A stretch of DNA of 64,000 bases, from positions 2,297,501 to 2,361,500 of the forward strand of contig NC_090285.1 in NCBI RefSeq assembly GCF_037392515.1, written 5' to 3'. How positions within the stretch are numbered: position 1 is the stretch's first letter; every line of letters begins with the position of its first letter. A program made the translations under genes and the position numbers. The notes beneath the pieces were generated by a model. It was not told the origin of the DNA and did not search any database. It saw nothing but the letters and a program-made list of their open reading frames with translations. The DNA is from Haliotis asinina (lineage: Eukaryota > Mollusca > Gastropoda > Lepetellida > Haliotidae). Positions 1 through 7,246 of this stretch are shown here, one piece after another.

Positions 1-8
1 AGTGTGAA

Positions 9-79
9 GCATCGGTGGTCTAGTGGTAGAATACTCGCCTGCCACGCGGGTGACCCGGGTTCGATTCCCGGTCGATGCA
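9..79 (+). tRNA. tRNA-Gly-GCC: tRNA-Gly(GCC), unit 1 (type copy)
   Basis: A full cloverleaf of 71 nt including discriminator A79, with no encoded CCA. The acceptor stem GCATCGG pairs with TCGATGC (one G-U at 7:66). The anticodon stem CTCGC/GCGGG closes the loop CTGCCAC with anticodon GCC at 41-43. The T-arm is CCGGG-TTCGATT-CCCGG. The A box TGGTCTAGTGG and B box GGTTCGATTCC fit Pol III consensus. It delivers glycine to GGC and GGU codons. The D-stem has C12 opposite A23 where I remember U12-A23 in human; plant tRNA-Gly has the same TCTAG, as I recall, so the form is probably functional. Trailer T4-G-T4-C-T2. Only 8 bp of upstream sequence are in the window. Confidence 0.97.
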
Positions 80-84
80 CACTC

Positions 85-96
85 TTTTGTTTTCTT
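85..96 (+). terminator. Double Pol III terminator of tRNA-Gly(GCC), unit 1
   Basis: Two T4 runs (85-88 and 90-93) begin six bases after the discriminator base. Pol III needs about four T residues on the non-template strand. Across the array this site has six forms: T4-G-T4-C-T2, T4-GG-T6, T4-G-T7, T4-G-T8, T4-GG-T-G-T4 (unit 33) and T2-G-T7 (unit 32). Every form keeps at least one run of four or more. Confidence 0.9.
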
Positions 97-182
97 GCGC
101 CTCTAGGGGTTGAAAAAGCGGCCTCCAAACGCTTGTCTCCTGGTAAGAACACCTAGTCTGTGACGCAATGTGATTGTTGTCA

Positions 183-223
183 GTGATGTCACGTTTCTGT
201 GACGTCAGGCCATTGTGAGGTCA
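183..223 (+). promoter_or_regulatory. Three phased GTGANGTCA (CRE/ATF-like) sites, unit 1
   Basis: GTGATGTCA (183-191), GTGACGTCA (199-207) and GTGAGGTCA (215-223) lie exactly 16 bp apart; the sequence between them is not conserved. The middle site contains the full palindromic cAMP-response element TGACGTCA; the last contains the nuclear-receptor half-site AGGTCA. They recur in almost every unit, with the middle site deleted in unit 64. Binding by bZIP factors is inferred from the motif only. Confidence 0.55.
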
Positions 224-265
224 CAGGTGAGTCTTTCTATAGATATCAGAAGGTTGGAATGAGAG

Positions 266-317
266 AACGTGTCCATTTACATGACTCCATTTGAAGTCGA
301 TGTAAGGACAGAACGTT
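266..317 (+). other. 52-nt imperfect hairpin, unit 1
   Basis: Pairs from the outside in: AACGT (266-270) with ACGTT (313-317), GTCC (271-274) with GGAC (306-309), TTACAT (277-282) with ATGTAA (300-305), GACT (283-286) with AGTC (295-298). Bulges are 275-276, 299 and 310-312; the loop is CCATTTGA (287-294). That gives 19 Watson-Crick pairs. I found it in every unit I checked. It could be a structured RNA, a DNA cruciform or chance; no transcript evidence is available. Confidence 0.55.
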
Positions 318-456
318 GTGCAGCTTTCAGCATTGTCCCACACCAATCGGTGTCAGGCTGTCAATGAAGCAGTAATACCGTCAGTTCTACGTTGGATTAC
401 ACACAATATTTCACTTCACAGCATGGCTGAGATAACAGAAAGTGTCCACAGCAAAT

Positions 457-479
457 TATACATATCAACATGATGTATA
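457..479. repeat. Inverted repeat TATACAT/ATGTATA, unit 1
   Basis: Two 7-bp arms (457-463 and 473-479) flank nine bases. In the last unit the central bases change while both arms stay intact. Function unknown. Confidence 0.6.
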
Positions 480-544
480 GTCATGGATTAATTCATTTGT
501 ACTTTCTTCAGTCACAGATGAACTCGACGTTTCTCCACCTATGT

Positions 545-554
545 TCCTGCAGGA
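545..554. repeat. Perfect 10-bp palindrome TCCTGCAGGA, unit 1
   Basis: It lies just beyond the TCC terminator. It is altered in units with CTACAGG (53, 56, 61, 63), CTGCAAG (6) and CTGCAGAA (68), so it is not strictly maintained. Confidence 0.6.
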
Positions 555-556
555 GT

Positions 557-561
557 AAAAA
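557..561 (-). terminator. Pol III terminator of tRNA-Gly(TCC), unit 1
   Basis: A single T5 run on the - strand (AAAAA on +) starts three bases past the 3' end of the gene. There is no second run nearby, unlike the GCC gene. In ten units the run is changed to TTTAT (ATAAA on +). Confidence 0.9.
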
Positions 562-563
562 GA

Positions 564-635
564 TGCGTCGGCCGGGAATCGAACCCGGATCGACTGCTTG
601 GAAGGCAACCATGCTAACCTTTACACCACCGACGC
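564..635 (-). tRNA. tRNA-Gly-TCC: tRNA-Gly(TCC), unit 1 (type copy)
   Basis: A full cloverleaf of 72 nt read on the - strand from 635 to discriminator A at 564. The acceptor stem GCGTCGG/CCGACGC is fully paired. The anticodon loop CTTCCAA has anticodon TCC at 602-600. The T-arm is CCGGG-TTCGATT-CCCGG, and the A box TGGTGTAAAGG and B box GGTTCGATTCC are intact. It reads GGA and, by wobble, GGG, so with the GCC gene it covers the whole glycine codon box. A15 faces U48, replacing the G15-C48 pair of the vertebrate gene as I remember it, which keeps the tertiary pair. A single T5 terminator follows. Confidence 0.97.
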
Positions 636-637
636 TG

Positions 638-652
638 ACCATGCTAAGCTTT
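638..652 (-). repeat. Partial copy of the TCC D-arm just upstream of the gene, unit 1
   Basis: ACCATGCTAAGCTTT (638-652) matches ACCATGCTAACCTTT inside the gene (608-622) at 14 of 15 positions, offset by 30 bp in direct orientation. On the - strand it puts AAAGCTTAGCATGGT immediately before the 5' end. It lacks the TGGT part of an A box, so it is unlikely to act as one. Confidence 0.6.
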
Positions 653-686
653 GTTGAATAGGCATCTTAATGAAATTTGCTGATTG

Positions 687-691
687 ATTGG
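687..691 (-). promoter_or_regulatory. CCAAT box upstream of TCC gene, unit 1
   Basis: ATTGG on the + strand reads CCAAT on the strand of the TCC gene, about 52-56 bp upstream of its 5' end. It is in all units. Use as an NF-Y site is not shown. Confidence 0.35.
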
Positions 692-725
692 CCACGCCTC
701 GAGGCACGCCACTAAATGAGACGGC

Positions 726-733
726 TTACGTCA
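726..733. promoter_or_regulatory. CRE-like TTACGTCA, unit 1
   Basis: On the other strand this reads TGACGTAA, a CRE variant. Seven units between about 53.5 and 60.3 kb have TTACATCA, losing the CpG. Confidence 0.4.
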
Positions 734-842
734 CAAACTGAATGAAATTGGGCTTTTGAAATGTATTTCTGTCTTATGCAACGAGGGTCTACAATCTACG
801 AAGCAGTGATAACAAATTGTATTGAAATGAAGAGGACACTGC

Positions 843-858
843 ATTTGCATCCATATGG
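843..858 (+). promoter_or_regulatory. Octamer ATTTGCAT plus CCATATGG, upstream of GCC gene, unit 1 to 2
   Basis: ATTTGCAT is the reverse complement of the POU/Oct octamer ATGCAAAT. It begins 110 bp upstream of the next GCC gene. It is followed directly by CCATATGG, or by CCTTATGG in about a quarter of units. Octamers serve as distal elements of gene-external Pol III promoters such as U6; a role at a tRNA gene would be unusual. Confidence 0.4.
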
Positions 859-873
859 AGTAAATGGACACGT

Positions 874-901
874 CAGCTGAACACTTCCTCCTTGCCAGCT
901 G
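874..901 (+). promoter_or_regulatory. Two CAGCTG E-boxes upstream of GCC gene, unit 1 to 2
   Basis: CAGCTG occurs at 874-879 and 896-901, 22 bp apart start to start and within 80 bp of the GCC gene at 953. The first is CATCTG in the spacer before the GCC gene at 2842. Confidence 0.3.
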
Positions 902-952
902 TCTTCTTTAACTTAAGAATGGGAAGCTAAGAAAAGGCACAGTTAGTGTGAA

Positions 953-1023
953 GCATCGGTGGTCTAGTGGTAGAATACTCGCCTGCCACGCGGGTGACCC
1001 GGGTCCGATTCCCGGTCGATGCA
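953..1023 (+). tRNA. tRNA-Gly-GCC: tRNA-Gly(GCC), unit 2, T55C variant
   Basis: The T-loop reads TCCGATT: C at 1005 replaces the near-universal T55 and alters the B box. All else is as in unit 1. This copy is probably poorly transcribed or unstable. Trailer T4-G-T8. Confidence 0.85.
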
Positions 1024-1508
1024 CACTCTTTTGTTTTTTTTGCGCCTCTAGGGGTTGAAAAAGCGGCCTCCAAACGCTTGTCTCCTGGTAAGAACATCTA
1101 GTCTGTGACGCAATGTGATTGTTGTCAGTGATGTCACGTTTCTGTGACGTCAGGCCATTGTGAGGTCACAGGTGAGTCTTTCTATAGATATCAGAAGGTT
1201 GGAATGAGAGAACGTGTCCATTTACATGACTCCATTTGAAGTCGATGTAAGGACGGAACGTTGTGCAGCTTTTAGCATTGTCCCACACCAATCGGTGTCA
1301 GGCTGTCAATGAAGCAGTAAAACCGTCAGTTCTACGTTGGATTACACACAATATTTCACTTCACAGCATGGCTGAGATAACAGAAAGTGTCCACAGCAAA
1401 TTATACATATCAACATGATGTATAGTCATGGAGTAATTCATTTGTACTTTCTTCAGTCACAGATAAACTCGACGTTTCTCCACCTATGTTCCTGCAGGAG
1501 TAAAAAGA

Positions 1509-1580
1509 TGCGTCGGCCGGGAATCGAACCCGGATCGACTGCTTGGAAGGCAACCATGCTAACCTTTACACCACCGACGC
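1509..1580 (-). tRNA. tRNA-Gly-TCC: tRNA-Gly(TCC), unit 2
   Basis: Intact gene with T5 terminator. The downstream flank shares TAATTCATTTG with unit 1, a left-edge variant. Confidence 0.96.
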
Positions 1581-1897
1581 TGACCATGCTAAGCTTTGTT
1601 GAATAGGCATCTTAATGAAATTTGCTGATTGATTGGCCACGCCTCGAGGCACGCCACTAAATGAGACGGCTTACGTCACAAACTGAATGAAATTGGGCTT
1701 TTGAAATGTATTTCTGTCTTATGCAACGAGGGTCTACAATCTACGAAGCACTGATAACAAATTGTGTATAAATGAAGAGGACACTGCATTTGCATCCATA
1801 TGGAGTAAATGGACACGTCAGCTGAACACTTCCTCCTTGCCAGCTGTCTTCTTTAACTTAAGAATGGGAAGCTAAGAAAAGGCACAGTTAGTGTGAA

Positions 1898-1968
1898 GCA
1901 TCGGTGGTCTAGTGGTAGAATACTCGCCTGCCACGCGGGTGACCCGGGTTCGATTCCCGGTCGATGCA
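1898..1968 (+). tRNA. tRNA-Gly-GCC: tRNA-Gly(GCC), unit 3
   Basis: Intact. Trailer T4-GG-T6. The upstream spacer has the unique form TTGTGTATAAATG. Confidence 0.96.
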
Positions 1969-2452
1969 CACTCTTTTGGTTTTTTGCGCCTCTAGGGGTT
2001 GAAAAAGCGGCCTCCAAACGCTTGTCTCCTGGTAAGAACACCTAGTCTGTGACGCAATGTGATTGTTGTCAGTGATGTCACGTTTCTGTGACGTCAGGCC
2101 ATTGTGAGGTCACAGGTGAGTCTTTCTATATATATCAGAACGTTGGAATGGGAGAACGTGTCCATTTACATGACTCCATTTGAAGTCGATGTAAGGACGG
2201 AACGTTGTGCAGCTTTCATCATTGTCCCACACCAATCGGTGTCAGGCTGTCAATGAAGCAGTAAAACCGTCAGTTCTACGTTGGATTACACACAATATTT
2301 CACTTCACAGCATGGCTGAGATAACAGAAAGTGTCCACAGCAAATTATACATATCAACATGATGTATAGTCATGGAGTATGTCATTTGTACTTTCTTCAG
2401 TCACAGATGAACTCGACGTTTCTCCACCTATGTTCCTGCAGGAGTAAAAAGA

Positions 2453-2524
2453 TGCGTCGGCCGGGAATCGAACCCGGATCGACTGCTTGGAAGGCAACCA
2501 TGCTAACCTTTACACCACCGACGC
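2453..2524 (-). tRNA. tRNA-Gly-TCC: tRNA-Gly(TCC), unit 3
   Basis: Intact, T5 terminator. First unit with the majority GTATGTCATTTG flank. Confidence 0.96.
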
Positions 2525-2841
2525 TGACCATGCTAAGCTTTGTTGAATAGGCATCTTAATGAAATTTGCTGATTGATTGGCCACGCCTCGAGGCACGCCA
2601 CTAAATGAGACGGCTTACGTCACAAACTGAATGAAATTGGGCTTTGGAAATGTATTTCTGTCTTATGCAACGAGGGTCTACAATCTACGAAGCACTGATA
2701 ACAAATTGTATTGAAATGAAGAGGACACTGCATTTGCATCCATATGGAGTAAATGGACACGTCATCTGAACACTTCCTCCTTGCCAGCTGTCTTCTTTAA
2801 CTTAAGAATGGGAAGCTAAGAAAAGGCACAGTTAGTGTGAA

Positions 2842-2912
2842 GCATCGGTGGTCTAGTGGTAGAATACTCGCCTGCCACGCGGGTGACCCGGGTTCGATTC
2901 CCGGTCGATGCA
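2842..2912 (+). tRNA. tRNA-Gly-GCC: tRNA-Gly(GCC), unit 4
   Basis: Intact. Trailer T4-GG-T6. The upstream E-box is CATCTG instead of CAGCTG. Confidence 0.96.
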
Positions 2913-3396
2913 CACTCTTTTGGTTTTTTGCGCCTCTAGGGGTTGAAAAAGCGGCCTCCAAACGCTTGTCTCCTGGTAAGAACACCTAGTCTGTGACGCA
3001 ATGTGATTGTTGTCAGTGATGTCACGTTTCTGTGACGTCAGGCCATTGTGAGGTCACAGGTGAGTCTTTCTATAGATATCAGAAGGTTGGAATGAGAGAA
3101 CGTGTCCATTTACATGACTCCATTTGAAGTCGATGTAAGGACGGAACGTTGTGCAGCTTTCAGCATTGTCCCACACCAATCGGTGTCAGGCTGTCAATGA
3201 AGCAGTAATACCGTCAGTTCTACGTTGGATTACACACAATATTTCACTTCACAGCATGGCTGAGATAACAGAAAGTGTCCACAGCAAATTATACATATCA
3301 ACATGATGTATAGTCATGGAGCATGTCATTTGTACTTTCTTCAGTCACAGATGAACTCGACGTTTCTCCACCTATGTTCCTGCAGGAGTAAAAAGA

Positions 3397-3468
3397 TGCG
3401 TCGGCCGGGAATCGAACCCGGATCGACTGCTTGGAAGGCAACCATGCTAACCTTTACACCACCGACGC
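3397..3468 (-). tRNA. tRNA-Gly-TCC: tRNA-Gly(TCC), unit 4
   Basis: Intact, T5 terminator. The flank has GCATGTC instead of GTATGTC. Confidence 0.96.
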
Positions 3469-3785
3469 TGACCATGCTAAGCTTTGTTGAATAGGCATCT
3501 TAATGAAATTTGCTGATTGATTGGCCACGCCTCGAGGCACGCCACTAAATGAGACGGCTTACGTCACAAACTGAATGAAATTGGGCTTTTGAAATGTATT
3601 TCTGTCTTATGCAACGAGGGTCTACAATCTACGAAGCACTGATAACAAATTGTATTGAAATGAAGAGGACACTGCATTTGCATCCATATGGAGTAAATGG
3701 ACACGTCAGCTGAACACTTCCTCCTTGCCAGCTGTCTTCTTTAACTTAAGAATGGGAAGCTAAGAAAAGGCACAGTTAGTGTGAA

Positions 3786-3856
3786 GCATCGGTGGTCTAG
3801 TGGTAGAATACTCGCCTGCCACGCGGGTGACCCGGGTTCGATTCCCGGTCGATGCA
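3786..3856 (+). tRNA. tRNA-Gly-GCC: tRNA-Gly(GCC), unit 5
   Basis: Intact. Trailer T4-G-T4-C-T2 as in unit 1, with the common C27. Confidence 0.96.
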
Positions 3857-4340
3857 CACTCTTTTGTTTTCTTGCGCCTCTAGGGGTTGAAAAAGCGGCC
3901 TCCAAACGCTTGTCTCCTGGTAAGAACACCTAGTCTGTGACGCAATGTGATTGTTGTCAGTGATGTCACGTTTCTGTGACGTCAGGCCATTGTGAGGTCA
4001 CAGGTGAGTCTTTCTATAGATATCAGAAGGTTGGAATGAGAGAACGTGTCCATTTACATGACTCCATTTGAAGTCGATGTAAGGACGGAACGTTGTGCAG
4101 CTTTCAGCATTGTCCCACACCAATCGGTGTCAGGCTGTCAATGAAGCAGTAATACCGTCAGTTCTACGTTGGATTACACACAATATTTCACTTCACAGCA
4201 TGGCTGAGATAACAGAAAGTGTCCACAGCAAATTATACATATCAACATGATGTATAGTCATGGAGTATGTCATTTGTACTTTCTTCAGTCACAGATGAAC
4301 TCGACGTTTCTCCACCTATGTTCCTGCAGGAGTAAAAAGA

Positions 4341-4412
4341 TGCGTCGGCCGGGAATCGAACCCGGATCGACTGCTTGGAAGGCAACCATGCTAACCTTTA
4401 CACCACCGACGC
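4341..4412 (-). tRNA. tRNA-Gly-TCC: tRNA-Gly(TCC), unit 5
   Basis: Intact, T5 terminator. Confidence 0.96.
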
Positions 4413-4729
4413 TGACCATGCTAAGCTTTGTTGAATAGGCATCTTAATGAAATTTGCTGATTGATTGGCCACGCCTCGAGGCACGCCACTAAATGAGACG
4501 GCTTACGTCACAAACTGAATGAAATTGGGCTTTTGAAATGTATTTCTGTCTTATGCAACGAGGGTCTACAATCTACGAAGCACTGATAACAAATTGTATA
4601 TAAATGAAGAGGACACTGCATTTGCATCCATATGGAGTAAATGGACACGTCAGCTGAACACTTCCTCCTTGCCAGCTGTCTTCTTTAACTTAAGAATGGG
4701 AAGCTAAGAAAAGGCACAGTTAGTGTGAA

Positions 4730-4800
4730 GCATCGGTGGTCTAGTGGTAGAATACTCGCCTGCCACGCGGGTGACCCGGGTTCGATTCCCGGTCGATGCA
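4730..4800 (+). tRNA. tRNA-Gly-GCC: tRNA-Gly(GCC), unit 6
   Basis: Intact. Trailer T4-G-T8. TATATAAA lies about 126-133 bp upstream in place of the common TATTGAAA. Confidence 0.96.
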
Positions 4801-5285
4801 CACTCTTTTGTTTTTTTTGCGCCTCTAGGGGTTGAAAAAGAGGTCTCCAAACGCTTGTCTCCTGGTAAGAACATCTAGTCTGTGACGCAATGTGATTGTT
4901 GTCAGTGATGTCACGTTTCTGTGACGTCAGGCCATTGTGAGGTCACAGGTGAGTCTTTCTATAGATATCAGAAGGTTGGAATGAGAGAACGTGTCCATTT
5001 ACATGACTCCATTTGAAGTCGATGTAAGGACGGAACGTTGTGCAGCTTTTAGTATTGTCCAACACCAATCGGTGTCAGGCTGTCAATGAAGCAGTAAAAC
5101 CGTCAGTTCTACGTTGGATTACACACAATATTTCACTTCACAGCATGGCTGAGATAACAGAAAGTGTCCACAGCAAATTATACATATCAACATGATGTAT
5201 AGTCATGGAGTAATTTATTTGTACTTTCTTCAGTCACAGATAAACTCGACGTTTCTCCACCTATGTTCCTGCAAGAGTAAAAAGA

Positions 5286-5357
5286 TGCGTCGGCCGGGAA
5301 TCGAACCCGGATCGACTGCTTGGAAGGCAACCATGCTAACCTTTACACCACCGACGC
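5286..5357 (-). tRNA. tRNA-Gly-TCC: tRNA-Gly(TCC), unit 6
   Basis: Intact, T5 terminator. The palindrome beyond it is altered (CTGCAAG). Confidence 0.96.
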
Positions 5358-5674
5358 TGACCATGCTAAGCTTTGTTGAATAGGCATCTTAATGAAATTT
5401 GCTGATTGATTGGCCACGCCTCGAGGCACGCCACTAAATGAGACGGCTTACGTCACAAACTGAATGAAATTGGGCTTTTGAAATGTATTTCTGTCTTATG
5501 CAACGAGGGTCTACAATCTACGAAGCACTGATAACAAATTGTATTGAAATGAAGAGGACACTGCATTTGCATCCATATGGAGTAAATGGACACGTCAGCT
5601 GAACACTTCCTCCTTGCCAGCTGTCTTCTTTAACTTAAGAATGGGAAGCTAAGAAAAGGCACAGTTAGTGTGAA

Positions 5675-5745
5675 GCATCGGTGGTCTAGTGGTAGAATAC
5701 TCGCCTGCCACGCGGGTGACCCGGGTTCGATTCCCGGTCGATGCA
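5675..5745 (+). tRNA. tRNA-Gly-GCC: tRNA-Gly(GCC), unit 7
   Basis: Intact. Trailer T4-GG-T6. The unit downstream has TATATATATCAGAACG, shared with unit 3. Confidence 0.96.
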
Positions 5746-6229
5746 CACTCTTTTGGTTTTTTGCGCCTCTAGGGGTTGAAAAAGCGGCCTCCAAACGCTT
5801 GTCTCCTGGTAAGAACACCTAGTCTGTGACGCAATGTGATTGTTGTCAGTGATGTCACGTTTCTGTGACGTCAGGCCATTGTGAGGTCACAGGTGAGTCT
5901 TTCTATATATATCAGAACGTTGGAATGAGAGAACGTGTCCATTTACATGACTCCATTTGAAGTCGATGTAAGGACGGAACGTTGTGCAGCTTTCAGCATT
6001 GTCCCACACCAATCGGTGTCAGGCTGTCAATGAAGCAGTAAAACCGTCAGTTCTACGTTGGATTACACACAATATTTCACTTCACAGCATGGCTGAGATA
6101 ACAGAAAGTGTCCACAGCAAATTATACATATCAACATGATGTATAGTCATGGAGTATGTCATTTGTACTTTCTTCAGTCACAGATGAACTCGACGTTTCT
6201 CCACCTATGTTCCTGCAGGAGTATAAAGA

Positions 6230-6301
6230 TGCGTCGGCTGGGAATCGAACCCGGATCGACTGCTTGGAAGGCAACCATGCTAACCTTTACACCACCGACG
6301 C
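6230..6301 (-). tRNA. tRNA-Gly-TCC: tRNA-Gly(TCC), unit 7, A64 and weak terminator
   Basis: The only copy with both recurrent defects: T at 6239 gives A64 opposite C50 in the T-stem, and T at 6224 breaks the terminator run to TTTAT. It is the least likely TCC copy to be functional. Confidence 0.85.
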
Positions 6302-6618
6302 TGACCATGCTAAGCTTTGTTGAATAGGCATCTTAATGAAATTTGCTGATTGATTGGCCACGCCTCGAGGCACGCCACTAAATGAGACGGCTTACGTCAC
6401 AAACTGAATGAAATTGGGCTTTTGAAATGTATTTCTGTCTTATGCAACGAGGGTCTACAATCTACGAAGCACTGATAACAAATTGTATTGAAATGAAGAG
6501 GACACTGCATTTGCATCCATATGGAGTAAATGGACACGTCAGCTGAACACTTCCTCCTTGCCAGCTGTCTTCTTTAACTTAAGAATGGGAAGCTAAGAAA
6601 AGGCACAGTTAGTGTGAA

Positions 6619-6689
6619 GCATCGGTGGTCTAGTGGTAGAATACTCGCCTGCCTCGCGGGTGACCCGGGTTCGATTCCCGGTCGATGCA
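6619..6689 (+). tRNA. tRNA-Gly-GCC: tRNA-Gly(GCC), unit 8, A37T variant
   Basis: T at 6654 replaces A37, the base 3' of the anticodon, normally a purine that stabilises codon pairing. The rest of the cloverleaf is intact. Trailer T4-G-T8. Confidence 0.88.
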
Positions 6690-7174
6690 CACTCTTTTGT
6701 TTTTTTTGCGCCTCTAGGGGTTGAAAAAGCGGCCTCCAAACGCTTGTCTCCTTGTAAGAACATTTAGTCTGTGACGCAATGTGATTGTTGTCAGTGATGT
6801 CACGTTTCTGTGACGTCAGGACATTGTGAGGTCACAGGTGAGTCTTTCTATAGATATCAGAAGGTTGGAATGAGAGAACGTGTCCATTTACATGACTCCA
6901 TTTGAAGTCGATGTAAGGACGGAACGTTGTGCAGCTTTCAGCATTGTCCCACACCAATCGGTGTCAGGCTGTCAATGAAGCAGTAATACCGTCAGTTCTA
7001 CGTTGGATTACACACAATATTTCACTTCACAGCATGGCTGAGATAACAGAAAGTGTCCACAGCAAATTATACATATCAACATGATGTATAGTCATGGAGT
7101 ATGTCATTTGTACTTTCTTCAGTCACAGATGAACTCGACGTTTCTCCACCTATGTTCCTGCAGGAGTAAAAAGA

Positions 7175-7246
7175 TGCGTCGGCCGGGAATCGAACCCGGA
7201 TCGACTGCTTGGAAGGCAACCATGCTAACCTTTACACCACCGACGC
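7175..7246 (-). tRNA. tRNA-Gly-TCC: tRNA-Gly(TCC), unit 8
   Basis: Intact, T5 terminator. Confidence 0.96.

Larger units (their letters stand above)
80..563. other. 484-bp spacer between convergent 3' ends (type copy, unit 1)
   Basis: This stretch holds no protein gene. In order it has the GCC trailer T-runs (85-96), a small stem-loop (116-134, AAGCG/CGCTT), a TGACGCAA site (161-168), three GTGANGTCA sites (183-223), a splice-donor-like CAG/GTGAGT (224-232), a 52-nt hairpin (266-317), a short inverted repeat ACACC/GGTGT (340-353), an inverted repeat TATACAT/ATGTATA (457-479), a pyrimidine-rich stretch ending in CAG (500-511), a 10-bp palindrome (545-554) and the TCC terminator (557-561). All other GCC-to-TCC spacers in the window are copies of it with a few changes each. 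Confidence 0.9.
636..952. other. 317-bp spacer between divergent 5' ends (type copy, unit 1)
   Basis: This is the shared upstream region of the TCC gene (leftward) and the next GCC gene (rightward). It holds a 15-bp near-copy of the TCC D-arm (638-652), an inverted CCAAT box (687-691), the palindrome CCTCGAGG (697-704), a CRE-like TTACGTCA (726-733), an octamer ATTTGCAT (843-850) followed by CCATATGG (851-858), and two CAGCTG E-boxes (874-879, 896-901). No ORF or further RNA gene is recognisable. The equivalent spacers of all other units are copies. Confidence 0.9.

Noticed and set aside
266-317. microRNA precursor
   Set aside because: At 52 nt with three bulged regions and only 19 pairs the stem is short for a canonical animal pre-miRNA; kept only as an unexplained hairpin.
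80-563. Spliced-leader RNA gene suggested by a donor site followed by a hairpin
   Set aside because: No Sm-like ATTTTTG site follows the hairpin and no promoter for such a gene is visible.
470-661. 63-residue + strand open frame recurring in almost every unit
   Set aside because: It overlaps the TCC gene antisense; its RRPGIEPGS segment is the translated T-arm, a classic false protein from tRNA genes. It stays open because the array is homogenised.
80-952. snoRNA or snRNA in the spacers
   Set aside because: TGATGTA and CTGA words occur but not in C/D box order with terminal stems, and no Sm site or proximal element is recognisable.
1853-2041. 62-residue - strand open frame recurring in many units
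   Set aside because: It is antisense to the GCC gene (HRPGIEPGS from the T-arm) and opens or closes with trailer T-run length, so it is not maintained as a coding frame.
4597-4604. TATATAAA as a TATA box for the GCC gene
   Set aside because: It is about 126 bp upstream of the gene, too far for a Pol III start, and most units have TATTGAAA there instead.
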